NCBI GenBank assembly: GCA_963751595.1
Contig: CAVVVC010000001.1
Coordinates: forward strand, 434,001 to 498,000
Origin: JAHEGP01 sp963751595
Lineage (GTDB): Bacteria > Pseudomonadota > Gammaproteobacteria > Pseudomonadales > JAHEGP01
Length of the DNA stretch: 64,000 bases
Reading direction: 5' to 3'
Numbering within the stretch: the first letter of the stretch is position 1; the number at the start of each line of letters is the position of its first letter. This document shows positions 1-8,786 of this stretch, one piece after another. The notes below the pieces were generated by a model. That model was not told the origin of the DNA, did no database searches, and saw nothing but the letters and a program-made list of their open reading frames with translations. The translations under genes were made by a program, and so were the position numbers.

Positions 1-102
1 CATCCCGCAGCGCCCCAGTAGCTGGGCTATGGTGGCGGAGTTGCTGTCGATGGTGTCGCCGGACATCAATTCGTTGCCGGTAAGCAGAAGCTCGATACGC
101 AT
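1..102 (-). CDS. CinA/MoaB-like protein, N-terminal part (runs off the left edge)
   Basis: Reading leftwards from an ATG at 102 gives 34 codons beginning MRIELLLTGNELMSG and continuing with DTIDSNSATIAQLL, open to the window edge. The pattern (hydrophobic strand, TGNEL, SGDTIDSNS) matches the start of the molybdopterin-binding-like domain of competence/damage-inducible protein A (CinA) family members. No clear Shine-Dalgarno sequence is visible before the ATG. Only the first 34 residues lie in the window, so the length, the C-terminal deamidase domain and the true function cannot be judged. The call rests on the N-terminal motif alone. Confidence 0.65.
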   Translation of the reverse strand, partial: MRIELLLTGNELMSGDTIDSNSATIAQLLGRCGM

Positions 103-337
103 ACGCGGGGGATACTCGTGTGGTGAAGGGTGGGCTATAAGCGGGCTTCCGGGTAGCGGTCGCTGGGTTGGCCGGAACGGTCCGTGGGGCCGCAGTATAA
201 CGAATCAGCAACAGCGGGTGTACGCCACGGTTGGCCCGATTCATTGATCCGGCTCCGTCCGGCGAAAGCTACTAAACTGCAGGCCATCCTGCTATAGTGC
301 GCGACTTTTTTGGAGTGGCACCGCCCCAGGGAATTTC

Positions 338-973
338 ATGGCAACAGAAAACCAGCTTTCGTTGTGCTCGGACGAGCAAAAAGTCAGTTACGGCCTCGGC
401 CGCCAGTTCGGCGATCATCTGCGGCAAACCCGCATCCAGGGGATCGACCTCGAGGCGGTCATCGCCGGCCTTGAGCAAGCCTATCTCGGGCAGGACAGCG
501 TTATCTCAGGCGATGCCATGGAAGCTGCATACCAGTCTATTGAAATCAAACTCAAGGCGGCAGCCAAGGACCGCGCCGCCAGGGCGCTTGAGCAGGGCGA
601 GGAATTTTTTGCCCGTAACAGTCGCCGCAACAACGTCGTCACCCTGGCCTCGGGGCTCCAGTATGAAATCCTGGAAAAGGGTAGCGGCCCGATTCCTGGG
701 CCCAGGGCCAGGGTCCGTGCCCACTATCAGGGTGCCCTCCTCGACGGCACGGTTTTCGATAGCTCGATTGCCCGCGGTGAGCCCGCGGAGTTTTCCGTCA
801 ACCAGGTCATTCCCGGTTGGTCCGAGGCGCTGCAGTTGATGCCCCAGGGTTCACGCTGGAAACTCTATATTCCCTCTAGCCAGGCCTATGGTGAGCAGGG
901 TGCCGGGGCTGATATTCCTCCCCACGCGACCCTGGTGTTCGAAGTGACCCTGCTGGAAGTTCTCGACGGCTGA
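338..973 (+). CDS. fklB: FKBP-type peptidyl-prolyl cis-trans isomerase, FklB-like
   Basis: A 211-residue protein with the two-part layout of FklB/Mip-type isomerases. Residues 1 to about 95 form a helical dimerisation domain (YGLGRQFGDHL, then an Ala/Lys-rich helix). Residues about 105-211 are the FKBP domain, with DGTVFDSS, VIPGWSEALQLM, LYIPSSQAYGEQG and FEVTLLEVL, which supply the usual pocket residues. There is no signal peptide, so unlike periplasmic FkpA/Mip it should act in the cytoplasm. An AGGGA ribosome-binding site lies 5 bases before the ATG. It converges on the DHH phosphatase gene 34 bp downstream. Family assignment is firm; the choice of fklB over other FKBP names is inferred from the lack of an export signal. 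Confidence 0.9.
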   Translation: MATENQLSLCSDEQKVSYGLGRQFGDHLRQTRIQGIDLEAVIAGLEQAYLGQDSVISGDAMEAAYQSIEIKLKAAAKDRAARALEQGEEFFARNSRRNNVVTLASGLQYEILEKGSGPIPGPRARVRAHYQGALLDGTVFDSSIARGEPAEFSVNQVIPGWSEALQLMPQGSRWKLYIPSSQAYGEQGAGADIPPHATLVFEVTLLEVLDG

Positions 974-1007
974 AAGCGGTCGATTTGGCTGCCGGCGGGT
1001 CGGGCGG

Positions 1008-2714
1008 CTATGTGCTTTGGGCGTTAGTGGCATAGGCTCGGCGAATCCTGCCCTGCTCGTCGTAGGGGTTGCCGTCACCGCTTGATGCCAGTGCGCTCTC
1101 CCTGGCGAAGTACTCGCGGTCCTCGTTTTCTTCCGCGGCTGTCAGGGCACCTTCGGCGGCCAGATCTCCCTCGACTGAATCGTGGGGCACCCCTTGCTTG
1201 CTGCGCGCGATTGCCTGTAACAAAGCCTCGCTGTCGTCGGCCGAATATTTCGAGTCGGCGTCGCTGGCCAGGCTCACGGGACCCTTCGCCTCATAACGAA
1301 AGCCCTGTTCAATGGTCTCGAAAAAGGCGGGCACGAATTGGGCCTTGCGCGATACCCAACCCTCGGGTAATCGCATGGCGGTCGCGCCCGCGTCGATGGT
1401 CGACCCCGGTGGCTTGATGCCGGGCCAGGCCTCGCACAGCACCCCCGCGCCGGTCTCGGACTCCTGGCCATCGATAAATGCCGCCCGGGCCAGGGCTAGC
1501 TCCCTGCCGCCACAGATCAGCAGCACGCTGCTGTGCTCGACGATATTGACCACAAAGAGAAAGGCAAAATCCAGTTCATTACCGTGGCGAAGCTCCGGAA
1601 TAGCCGCTGCTGCTTCCGCGTCCATCTCGTCCCCGGCGTCCTCGTCCTGCTCGGGGAACAACAGACCCTTTTCTTTCTTGAGCAGCCGCAGTTCCATCAG
1701 AATGTCAGCGGATTTTTCCAGCACGGGGGTGGTGTCGGTGACCTCGAGGACTGATATGCCGAATTTCCAGGGTCCGCAGGAGAAATCTTTCTGGTCGCCG
1801 CGAACCATTTCGTAGGCGCCCATGGAGACGATCCAATCCGTCTTCGCCTGAAACTGGCTTTTCGCCAGAAAGTCGATTTCGGTCTCCTCATAGGCGTCAT
1901 ACTTGGTGCCTTTGCTGGCCACGGTCTTGATGTTGCTGATGCCGGTATAGCGCGACAGCAAGGCGGCTACGCTGCGATCGGCCTCGGTGGTGGTTACCGA
2001 TCTGAGATTCAGGGTGTCGCTCAATACCGCTTGCAGCAATAACGCGGCCAGGCGCTTGGGAAGGAAGCGTTTGTGGCGAATAAACAACACGGCAATGATC
2101 GTGCTCACCGAGCCCCAGGGTCGGAGGTCCATCATCACAGGCTTGCTGGTGTAAAAGCTTCGCGCCAGCGCATGGTGATCCAGCACCCCGATAATCCGCG
2201 CTGCCCGGTCGGGGGCGTCCTTGATGCTCGGCACCATTTGGGTTTCTTCAGTGTGGTCCACCAGTACCACATCGGCGTGCGCGGCGTCGGCGATGGTGTC
2301 GAACTGGGCCGGGGTCTCTATGCCGCAGTAGTCGAGGGCGAATCGGATTTCTCCGTTCAGCGTTTCCTCGGGCTGGCTGATGGCCGGTTTACCCCCGAAC
2401 AGGGCCGCAGCGCCAATGGCGCCGGCGACAGAGTCGAGATCGGTGTTGATGTGTCCGACGAATATCGCGCTTTCGAGGCGCTCGCGCGTTTGTCGGTTAT
2501 ACGGTTCCAGGCTCTCCTCGTGCTTGTGCTTTTTGTCGGCCCGGGCAATCAGTTTTTCGAGTTCGTACTCGTGCCCGGGTCGGCGGCTGAAGCGTTTGAC
2601 CGCCTTGACCAGTTCCGTGTCGTGTTTAGTCGCCTTGGAGTCTTTGTTCTTGGATTTCATCGCGTATCGAGCCTCGTTCAGTTTGACTGGCTTCGTTATT
2701 TTTTGGTTTTCCAC
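1008..2714 (-). CDS. DHH/DHHA2 family phosphatase, manganese-dependent pyrophosphatase-like, with terminal extensions
   Basis: 568 residues. The core carries the class II (DHH-DHHA2) pyrophosphatase signature: GHINTDLDS, a VLVDH motif, VLDHH, a VLSDTLNLRS segment and, near the C-terminus, WVSRKAQFVP, which corresponds to the conserved SRKxQVxP phosphate-binding motif of DHHA2. Family members such as B. subtilis PpaC are about 310 residues. This one has roughly 85 extra residues at the N-terminus (Lys-rich, starting MENQKITK), an acidic insert (EQDEDAGDEMDAEA) inside DHHA2, and about 90 extra residues after the SRK motif. It may hydrolyse pyrophosphate or short polyphosphate with Mn2+; the substrate is not proven. 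An internal Met (MKSKNKD, residue 19) is an alternative start. The gene stands alone, convergent with the FKBP gene. Confidence 0.8.
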   Translation of the reverse strand: MENQKITKPVKLNEARYAMKSKNKDSKATKHDTELVKAVKRFSRRPGHEYELEKLIARADKKHKHEESLEPYNRQTRERLESAIFVGHINTDLDSVAGAIGAAALFGGKPAISQPEETLNGEIRFALDYCGIETPAQFDTIADAAHADVVLVDHTEETQMVPSIKDAPDRAARIIGVLDHHALARSFYTSKPVMMDLRPWGSVSTIIAVLFIRHKRFLPKRLAALLLQAVLSDTLNLRSVTTTEADRSVAALLSRYTGISNIKTVASKGTKYDAYEETEIDFLAKSQFQAKTDWIVSMGAYEMVRGDQKDFSCGPWKFGISVLEVTDTTPVLEKSADILMELRLLKKEKGLLFPEQDEDAGDEMDAEAAAAIPELRHGNELDFAFLFVVNIVEHSSVLLICGGRELALARAAFIDGQESETGAGVLCEAWPGIKPPGSTIDAGATAMRLPEGWVSRKAQFVPAFFETIEQGFRYEAKGPVSLASDADSKYSADDSEALLQAIARSKQGVPHDSVEGDLAAEGALTAAEENEDREYFARESALASSGDGNPYDEQGRIRRAYATNAQST

Positions 2715-2864
2715 GGCCGCCTGGACGAATGCCGGCGGCCGTGTCCCAGCCCGCGGTAATGGCCTGCGCCGCTGCAGGCTTCAGGGGCGCCTCGCACCGA
2801 AGCGATCAAGCCCTGCGAGCATGCGCTCGACCCTCGCCAATATACCAAGCCTGTGGTCGATTGT

Positions 2865-5816
2865 TCAGAGTTTTTCCACTGCCACGGTATTTTGCTCAAC
2901 CCAGCCCGCCAGCGTCTCCGCGGACGAGGGCGCAGTAATGATGGCGCTGTTGGCGGCCTCGGGTCGCAACCAGGTATGGGCGACTCGCTGCAGGTCGGCC
3001 GCGCTTACTTCCAGTACCCGCTGACGAAACTGGTCGCGCAGCGCGTCGCTGCGTCCCAGTAGTCGGGCATGGAAATGCTGCTTCGCCTCGCCAGCGGGAG
3101 ACGCTGGCTTGTCGAGGCTGCCAATAACTCCCAGGATCGCTTCTTCGACCGTTTCACGTGCGTGGTCCTGGAGCAAAAGCCACTGGATCGAGGCATCGAA
3201 ATCTTCCAGGGTTGCCAGCAGCCGGGGATCCCGATAGGAGTACATGACGAAGACGCCGATGTTGGAGTCCTGGCTGGCACCGGCGCCGTAGGCTCCACCT
3301 TGCTCGCGTATCGCGCTGTGCAGGTAGCCGTTGCGCAACAGGCCGCCGAGCACGCTGAGTACCGGCGCGTCGGGATGGGCCATGGGCACAGTGGGCCAGG
3401 CTTTGGCACAGAAGTTGACCTGGGTATTGGTAAACCAGAGTTGGTGGCGGCCGGCATCGGGTGTCTGCAGCGTGATGGCCTGTGCCTCGCCGGCGGCAGC
3501 CGCTGGCAGGGCAGCCGTCAGCAGCTTGTTGAATTCAGCGCGCTGGCTGCCCTCACAGACATTCAGCAACTGCAGCGGGGTGCTCGTCAGCCGCCGGTGC
3601 AGCGATTCGAGTTGCTGGGCAAGAACCGCGATTTCCCCGGGCTGATCCAGGCGCTGGTCCAGTTGCTTCAGCGCCTGGATGCCGGCAATACCCCGGTTGC
3701 GATGGTTGTATCCGGCCAGGGGACTGATGCTTGCGGCTGCCGCCATGACCGCCAACTGGTGGCCACTGCCGGTGACCGAGTGTTCCCGATGGGCGCGGTG
3801 CTGGCCGATCAACTCGCGGATTCGATTGTGCTCGTCGAAGCGCACCTGGTTCAGGGTATCGAGCATCAGGCTGTTCATGGCACCGTAATGGCGGTTCAGC
3901 GCCTTGGCGGAGAGCGCAATAAAACCCCGGGTGAGCTGGCTGTCGTCGGGTTCTGTGCGCAGGCTGGTGAAGGCGCTGATGCTGCCGCAGGTGGCGGCCT
4001 GCCTTTGCTGCACCTGCAGATAGTCGCTGGCGCCCAGTCCGAGCTCGGTCCACAGGCTGCTGCAGTGGGACAGCAGTGCGCTCTCAGGGGCGGTGAGGTC
4101 GGGTAGTGGCAGAATGTACTGCTGATACACCAGGCCATTGGTGCCGGTTTCGTACCAACTGGTATCAATGGCACCGATGCGTTCCACATGGCACTCGGGG
4201 TGGGGCATCCGGGCGGGCACGTCCGCCAGTGTCAGGCGTGGCAGGACCGAGTCGTCATCCACTTGCGCCTGACGTCTGGCGAGGGCCTCGGCGCGCTCAA
4301 TGATGGATGCGATCTGGGTATCGCTCAAGCCGGCTTTGATCGCTGCCAGCCGCCTGACCTCGTCCTGTTGCCTTCGCTCGGCAAGCTCCGGGTCGGGCCT
4401 CAGGGTCAGCGTGACCCGGTGCATGTTGTCCAATAAAAGCCGGCGGGCGAGGCCTTTGATGTACGCGGGGTCGCGAATGGATTGCTGAAGCTTTTCCAGC
4501 ACCGGGTCCAGATCGAGCAACTCGACCGGATCGCCCTGATGGATTGCCGTACCCAGGCCCTGCATCAGTAATTGCAGACCGTAGGGATAACTGTCTCCGC
4601 CTACTTCGCGCTGGTGAATCTCCAGTTGGTGCAGGATAGCCTCAAGTTCAGCTTGGGCTATACCGTTGTCGGCGATGTCCTCGAAAACGGCCAGTATATC
4701 CCGTTCGAGTTGCTCGGTATGTGACTCCTCCGAGCCCTCCAGGCCGCAGACGAAGACCAGCTCCAGGCTGGAATCATCCATGCCGCAGAGGGGGGAGGGC
4801 GCCTTGCCCAGCTCGGTGGTCTCCAGCATGCGGCGCAGGGGTGAGGCACTGTTGTCGAGGAGGACCCCCGACAACAAGTGGCCCTCCAGAATATCCATCA
4901 GGCTGGTATTTTTGCCCCATAACCAGCCCATCACGATATGCGTCCTGGCGCTGCAATCGGTCTCGCCTTCGAGGGCATAGGCCTCGCTCACCCGCAAAGG
5001 CGCCAGATAGCGTTTTTCATCCTTCACTGTGGGGCAGTTTTCCTGTGCCTCGAAGCGCTGCAAGCACAGTTGCTGGAACTTCGCATGATGCTCGCGGGCG
5101 GGGATATCGCCAAAGGTCATGAAAATGGCGTTGGAGGGATGGTAGTGCCGCCGGTAAAACTGCTGCAGTTGCTCATAGCTGAGATCGGGGATGGCCGCCG
5201 GGTCACCGCCACTGTTGTAGTGGTAGGTGCTGGTGGGAAACAAGTAGGTGCACAGTGTCTGCCAGAGAGTCGAAGTGACCGAACTCATCGCGCCCTTCAT
5301 CTCGTTGAATACCACGCCCTTGAAAACCAGCGGACTGTCGCTGTCGCCGGCTTGCTGGAACTCCAGCCGGTGGCCCTCCTGGGCGATATCCAGGGGGTCG
5401 AGGCGAGCAAAGAATACCGCATCCAGGTACACCTTCAGCAGGTTGTCATAGTCCTGGCGGATCTGGCTGGCGAAGGGGTAGGCTGTCCAGTCGCTGGACG
5501 TCATCGCGTTCATGAAGGTATTGAGTGAGCGTCGCAGCATCATGAAGAACGGATCACGCACCGGGTAGTGTTCGCTGCCACAGAGAGCGGTATGTTCGAG
5601 GATGTGGGCAACCCCTGTGGAGTCGGTGGGAATTGTCTTCAGGGCTACCAGGAAAACGTTTTCGCTGCTGTCGCTGCGCAGGTGAAAGTGGCGCGCTCCG
5701 GTTACTCTGTGGCGGTACTCTTCGATGACGACATTGAGGGCTTCGATGGGCACCACGCGCAGCAGTTCGAAGGCGTCGTGGATCTGTTCGGGGGGCTTGC
5801 TGAGTGCTTGGTTCAT
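2865..5816 (-). CDS. M16C family zinc metalloprotease, PreP-like (presequence protease family)
   Basis: 983 residues, the usual size of presequence protease PreP/Cym1 (two M16 halves joined by a hinge, forming a closed peptide-degrading chamber). The inverted zinc motif HILEH is at residues 71-75, within GVAHILEHTALCGS, and the third zinc ligand is probably Glu172 in VVFNEMKG. RDPFFMMLRRSLNTFMNAM is also typical of the family. The second half shows AYGAGASQDSN, matching the conserved GGAYGA element. No signal peptide is visible, so cytoplasmic degradation of peptides is the likely role. It is followed, 88 bp after its start, by the end of the glutaminyl cyclase gene on the same strand and could share transcription with it. 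Identification is strong; the natural substrates are unknown. Confidence 0.92.
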   Translation of the reverse strand: MNQALSKPPEQIHDAFELLRVVPIEALNVVIEEYRHRVTGARHFHLRSDSSENVFLVALKTIPTDSTGVAHILEHTALCGSEHYPVRDPFFMMLRRSLNTFMNAMTSSDWTAYPFASQIRQDYDNLLKVYLDAVFFARLDPLDIAQEGHRLEFQQAGDSDSPLVFKGVVFNEMKGAMSSVTSTLWQTLCTYLFPTSTYHYNSGGDPAAIPDLSYEQLQQFYRRHYHPSNAIFMTFGDIPAREHHAKFQQLCLQRFEAQENCPTVKDEKRYLAPLRVSEAYALEGETDCSARTHIVMGWLWGKNTSLMDILEGHLLSGVLLDNSASPLRRMLETTELGKAPSPLCGMDDSSLELVFVCGLEGSEESHTEQLERDILAVFEDIADNGIAQAELEAILHQLEIHQREVGGDSYPYGLQLLMQGLGTAIHQGDPVELLDLDPVLEKLQQSIRDPAYIKGLARRLLLDNMHRVTLTLRPDPELAERRQQDEVRRLAAIKAGLSDTQIASIIERAEALARRQAQVDDDSVLPRLTLADVPARMPHPECHVERIGAIDTSWYETGTNGLVYQQYILPLPDLTAPESALLSHCSSLWTELGLGASDYLQVQQRQAATCGSISAFTSLRTEPDDSQLTRGFIALSAKALNRHYGAMNSLMLDTLNQVRFDEHNRIRELIGQHRAHREHSVTGSGHQLAVMAAAASISPLAGYNHRNRGIAGIQALKQLDQRLDQPGEIAVLAQQLESLHRRLTSTPLQLLNVCEGSQRAEFNKLLTAALPAAAAGEAQAITLQTPDAGRHQLWFTNTQVNFCAKAWPTVPMAHPDAPVLSVLGGLLRNGYLHSAIREQGGAYGAGASQDSNIGVFVMYSYRDPRLLATLEDFDASIQWLLLQDHARETVEEAILGVIGSLDKPASPAGEAKQHFHARLLGRSDALRDQFRQRVLEVSAADLQRVAHTWLRPEAANSAIITAPSSAETLAGWVEQNTVAVEKL

Positions 5817-5904
5817 AAGCTCGACTTGGCTGCAGGACGGGGAGCGATATTCTACTGTTGCCGCCTGGGCTTATCCAGTGATTGCAAGCCGGCCATCCCG
5901 GCAA

Positions 5905-6690
5905 TCAGTTCCGAAAGCCCCGCAGCTTGACCTCGTAGAGCACCGGCCAGCCCTTGCCGGTGAGCCAGAAGTGCCCGCTGCCAGGGTCATAGGCGACGCC
6001 ATTGGCCACGCTGTTGCTGCCGTACTTGCTCTGCGCGGGTTTGAGCTCGCTAATGTCCCATTCGGCGACCACCTTGCCACTGGCAGGCTCGATGGCTATC
6101 AGCGTATCAGACATCCAGATGTTGGCGAACAGAAGCCCCTCGGCCCATTCCAGTTCATTGATGCGGCGCACAGCGCCGTAGTCGTCGTGGACCCTGATCT
6201 CCCCCAGCAAGCCCATGGATTCAGGGTGGTAGCGACGGATTCGATCGGAACCGTCGCTGAGCCAGAGTTCGGTGCCGTCATAGGCCAGGCCCCAGCCTTC
6301 CCCGGCGTAGGACAGTTTGCGTCGAAGCTCGAGTCGGGTCCTGTCGAGCACGAACAATTCCCCGGCGTGCCAGGTGAGTACATAGACCTCATCGCCGACG
6401 AGGGTCAGCCCCTCGGCAAAATAGCGAGCTGCAAATTGGTAGCGGGCATCGGCACGGGTGGCGCCGGGTTTGCCCATGACCACGGCACTCTGCCCACGCA
6501 GGCCGCTGCTCTGGTAGAGCTGCTGTTGGGCGATGGCAAGGCCCTGGGTGAAAATATCCGGGTCACGGGGCAGCGTGTTGACGATTTCCATGGGCGGCCC
6601 AGGCTCGGGCTCCGCCGCCAGTAGCGGCTGCCACGCCAGCGCCAGGGTCAGCAGCCACAGCTTCGGGCCTGTCAAAGCGTTTGCATTCAC
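5905..6690 (-). CDS. Glutaminyl-peptide cyclotransferase (plant/bacterial type), exported
   Basis: 261 residues. An N-terminal signal peptide (hydrophobic LWLLTLALAWQPLLA, cut near Ala-Ala) indicates export to the periplasm. The mature part has the five-bladed propeller signature of the glutamine cyclotransferase family: NTLPRDPDIFTQGLAI, LYQSSGLRGQSAVV, LTWHAGELFVLD, YAGEGWGLAYDGTELWLSDGS and LNELEWAEGLLFANIW-type repeats, ending in GVAYDPGSGHFWLTGKGWPVLYEV. These enzymes convert N-terminal Gln to pyroglutamate, releasing ammonia. The ATG overlaps the TGA of mnmC by four bases (6687-6690), so translation is probably coupled to mnmC although the functions look unrelated. Confidence 0.88.
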   Translation of the reverse strand: MNANALTGPKLWLLTLALAWQPLLAAEPEPGPPMEIVNTLPRDPDIFTQGLAIAQQQLYQSSGLRGQSAVVMGKPGATRADARYQFAARYFAEGLTLVGDEVYVLTWHAGELFVLDRTRLELRRKLSYAGEGWGLAYDGTELWLSDGSDRIRRYHPESMGLLGEIRVHDDYGAVRRINELEWAEGLLFANIWMSDTLIAIEPASGKVVAEWDISELKPAQSKYGSNSVANGVAYDPGSGHFWLTGKGWPVLYEVKLRGFRN

Positions 6691-8744
6691 CGGTCTTTAC
6701 CCTTAATGAGCGCCCTGATCGCGAACCGGGCCGGAGAGATTGCCCGCATCAGTTTCCAGTGCAGGGGGCGCGGCGTCTGGTTGACCAGCGCAGCGATGCA
6801 GGCAGCGGCGATCGGTGTGGTGGCGAGGCCCCTGGAGCCGTGGCCGGTATTGACATAGAGTCCGGGCAGGAATTTCCCGGCCTGATCAACCCGGGCCCGG
6901 GCATTTTTCGCCAGCGGCCGAAATACCTCCAGCATGGATTCCAGGTCCGGGGCTGGCCCCACGATCGGCAGCCGATCCGGGGTGGTGCAGCGCACGCCCG
7001 CTCGGCCCTGCAGGCCCTCCATGGCTGAATCCCGGGAGGATTCCGTTGGCAGTAGCGATGGCAGGTTGTCGCGCAGTTGCTGCAGGTTTTGCTGGTGGTC
7101 ACCGGCACGCAGCTCAGCGCTGGCGTCGTTGATACGAAAGGTTGCTCCGAAGCAGAGCCCCCCGCCGCCAATAGGCGCCAGGTATCCGTTATGGCAAATC
7201 GATAATTTTGGCCGTATTACGGCCCTGGGCAGGAAGCTGACCTGCCCACCCACACCCCGGGTGGGCAGGGTCGCCAGCTGGCGGAACTGCCGGCTGTCGA
7301 TGCCAGCGGTAATGATACAGGCCGCCGCGCTGACAGTGGCCGCGTTTTCGGTTTGCACCTGCCAGCCCCGGGTTACCGGCAGCAGTTCCAGCACCCGGCG
7401 GCGGGCGCAAAATTCGATAGCCGGGTGCATCAGCAGGCGTCCGCATATTGCCCGGGGATCGAGCCAGCCGCTGTCAGGGAAAAACAGCGCCGGATGATCG
7501 ACGGGAATACCGGCACGTACTGATGCCTCGGTGGCGTCGAGGTACTGCACCAGCTCCTCAAACTCGCGGTAGCGATCCGCGATCCGCTTGATAGCGTGGC
7601 GCTCGGCAGCACTGAAACCCAGTTGCAACATGCCATTGAGCACGCCGTCGCTTCCTTTGCGCAACAGGCCGCCGGCAAAGCCCGCGCGGTAGTGGCGCGT
7701 GGCATAGAGGTAGGCTTCCAGCGAAAAGGCGCCGGCCTCTGAATCGCCCGCGGTCAGGCGGGTGTAGAGAATGCCGGCCGGATTACCGGAGGCGCCCCGG
7801 GCCCACGCCTCATCCTGCTCAAGCACTTTTACCCGCCAGCCGCTGTCGGCCAGGGCGCGGGCGGTGTGGCAACCCGCCAGTCCGGCACCAATGACGATGG
7901 CCGTTTTACTGGCGAAGCGGGGAGTGGGGGTGCAATGCCAGCCGGGATTTGCCCGGCGCGTATTCGACCCTCCCGGGAGCGGACCGTCGAATACACCTAC
8001 CAGCATGTCTCGCTTGCGGCCATGCCCCGGCACTTTATCGACCTTGAACCCCATGGCGGCCAGTCCCCGTCTGACCTGCCCGGCGGCAGTAAAGGTGGCG
8101 AAGCTGGTGCCGGGCCTGCTGAGGGAGGCGATGCGCTCGCATACATCGCTCGACCACATGGCGGGGTTTCTCGCCGGTGCAAACCCGTCCAGCATCCAGG
8201 CGTCGGCCCGGATTCCCAGGTAAGACCGCAGGGCAGGATGGTCGCAATCGCAGAGGCCGTCGAGGGTTTCGACGATATCGCCAAAACCGAGCGTCAGGGC
8301 AACAGCGGGTTCCAGCTGAAGTTGGTGGAGGCCGGGCAGTGCCAGTGGATAGCTTTGCAGTAAACCGGATGCCAGCTCGCGCAGCTCCGGCCAGCGCGCC
8401 AATGCAAGCTCCAGGTCTGATCGCGATAGCGGGTGCTTTTCGATGCTGATAAAGTGCAGGCGCGCATCCGCCGGCGCCACTTGCTTCCATAGCTGCCAGG
8501 TCGCAAGAAAGTTAAGTCCAGTACCAAATCCACTCTCAATGATGATAAAGTGCGCGTCTTTTGGCAGCCGCCCCCAGCGTTCGGCCAGGCGGTTGCCCTG
8601 CAGAAAAACATGGCGGCTTTCCCCAAGGCCATCTTCACTGGAAAAATAGACGTCACCAAAGTCTCGGGAAACGGGGGTGCCGTCGTCTCGCCAACTGATT
8701 TGGGCGGGGTGCAACGAGTGGATTCTATCCGGGTGATCAGTCAT
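6687..8744 (-). CDS. mnmC: Bifunctional tRNA wobble-uridine methyltransferase / FAD oxidoreductase MnmC
   Basis: 685 residues, the normal size of the fused enzyme that performs the last two steps of mnm5s2U34 synthesis. The N-terminal MnmD-like methyltransferase (about 1-255) has ESGFGTGLNFL (SAM site), FISIEKHPLS, and DAWMLDGFAPARNPAMWS. The C-terminal MnmC1 FAD module begins at about residue 285 with VIGAGLAGCHTARAL and ends with a GHGSRGLATTP dinucleotide-binding element. The oxidoreductase half removes the carboxymethyl group from cmnm5U34; the methyltransferase half then methylates nm5U34. Its start is only 42 bp from the divergent oppA start, leaving very little room for two promoters. 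It is followed by the overlapping glutaminyl cyclase gene. Confidence 0.93.
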   Translation of the reverse strand: MTDHPDRIHSLHPAQISWRDDGTPVSRDFGDVYFSSEDGLGESRHVFLQGNRLAERWGRLPKDAHFIIIESGFGTGLNFLATWQLWKQVAPADARLHFISIEKHPLSRSDLELALARWPELRELASGLLQSYPLALPGLHQLQLEPAVALTLGFGDIVETLDGLCDCDHPALRSYLGIRADAWMLDGFAPARNPAMWSSDVCERIASLSRPGTSFATFTAAGQVRRGLAAMGFKVDKVPGHGRKRDMLVGVFDGPLPGGSNTRRANPGWHCTPTPRFASKTAIVIGAGLAGCHTARALADSGWRVKVLEQDEAWARGASGNPAGILYTRLTAGDSEAGAFSLEAYLYATRHYRAGFAGGLLRKGSDGVLNGMLQLGFSAAERHAIKRIADRYREFEELVQYLDATEASVRAGIPVDHPALFFPDSGWLDPRAICGRLLMHPAIEFCARRRVLELLPVTRGWQVQTENAATVSAAACIITAGIDSRQFRQLATLPTRGVGGQVSFLPRAVIRPKLSICHNGYLAPIGGGGLCFGATFRINDASAELRAGDHQQNLQQLRDNLPSLLPTESSRDSAMEGLQGRAGVRCTTPDRLPIVGPAPDLESMLEVFRPLAKNARARVDQAGKFLPGLYVNTGHGSRGLATTPIAAACIAALVNQTPRPLHWKLMRAISPARFAIRALIKGKDR

Positions 8745-8786
8745 TTCGCAATTCTATCAACCGCGGCTGGTGGCGTCAGCGCGGGC

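Noticed and set aside
8550..8786. Upstream extension of oppA to an ATG at 8550
   Set aside because: It overlaps the start of mnmC in antisense and would place 79 residues before the signal peptide.
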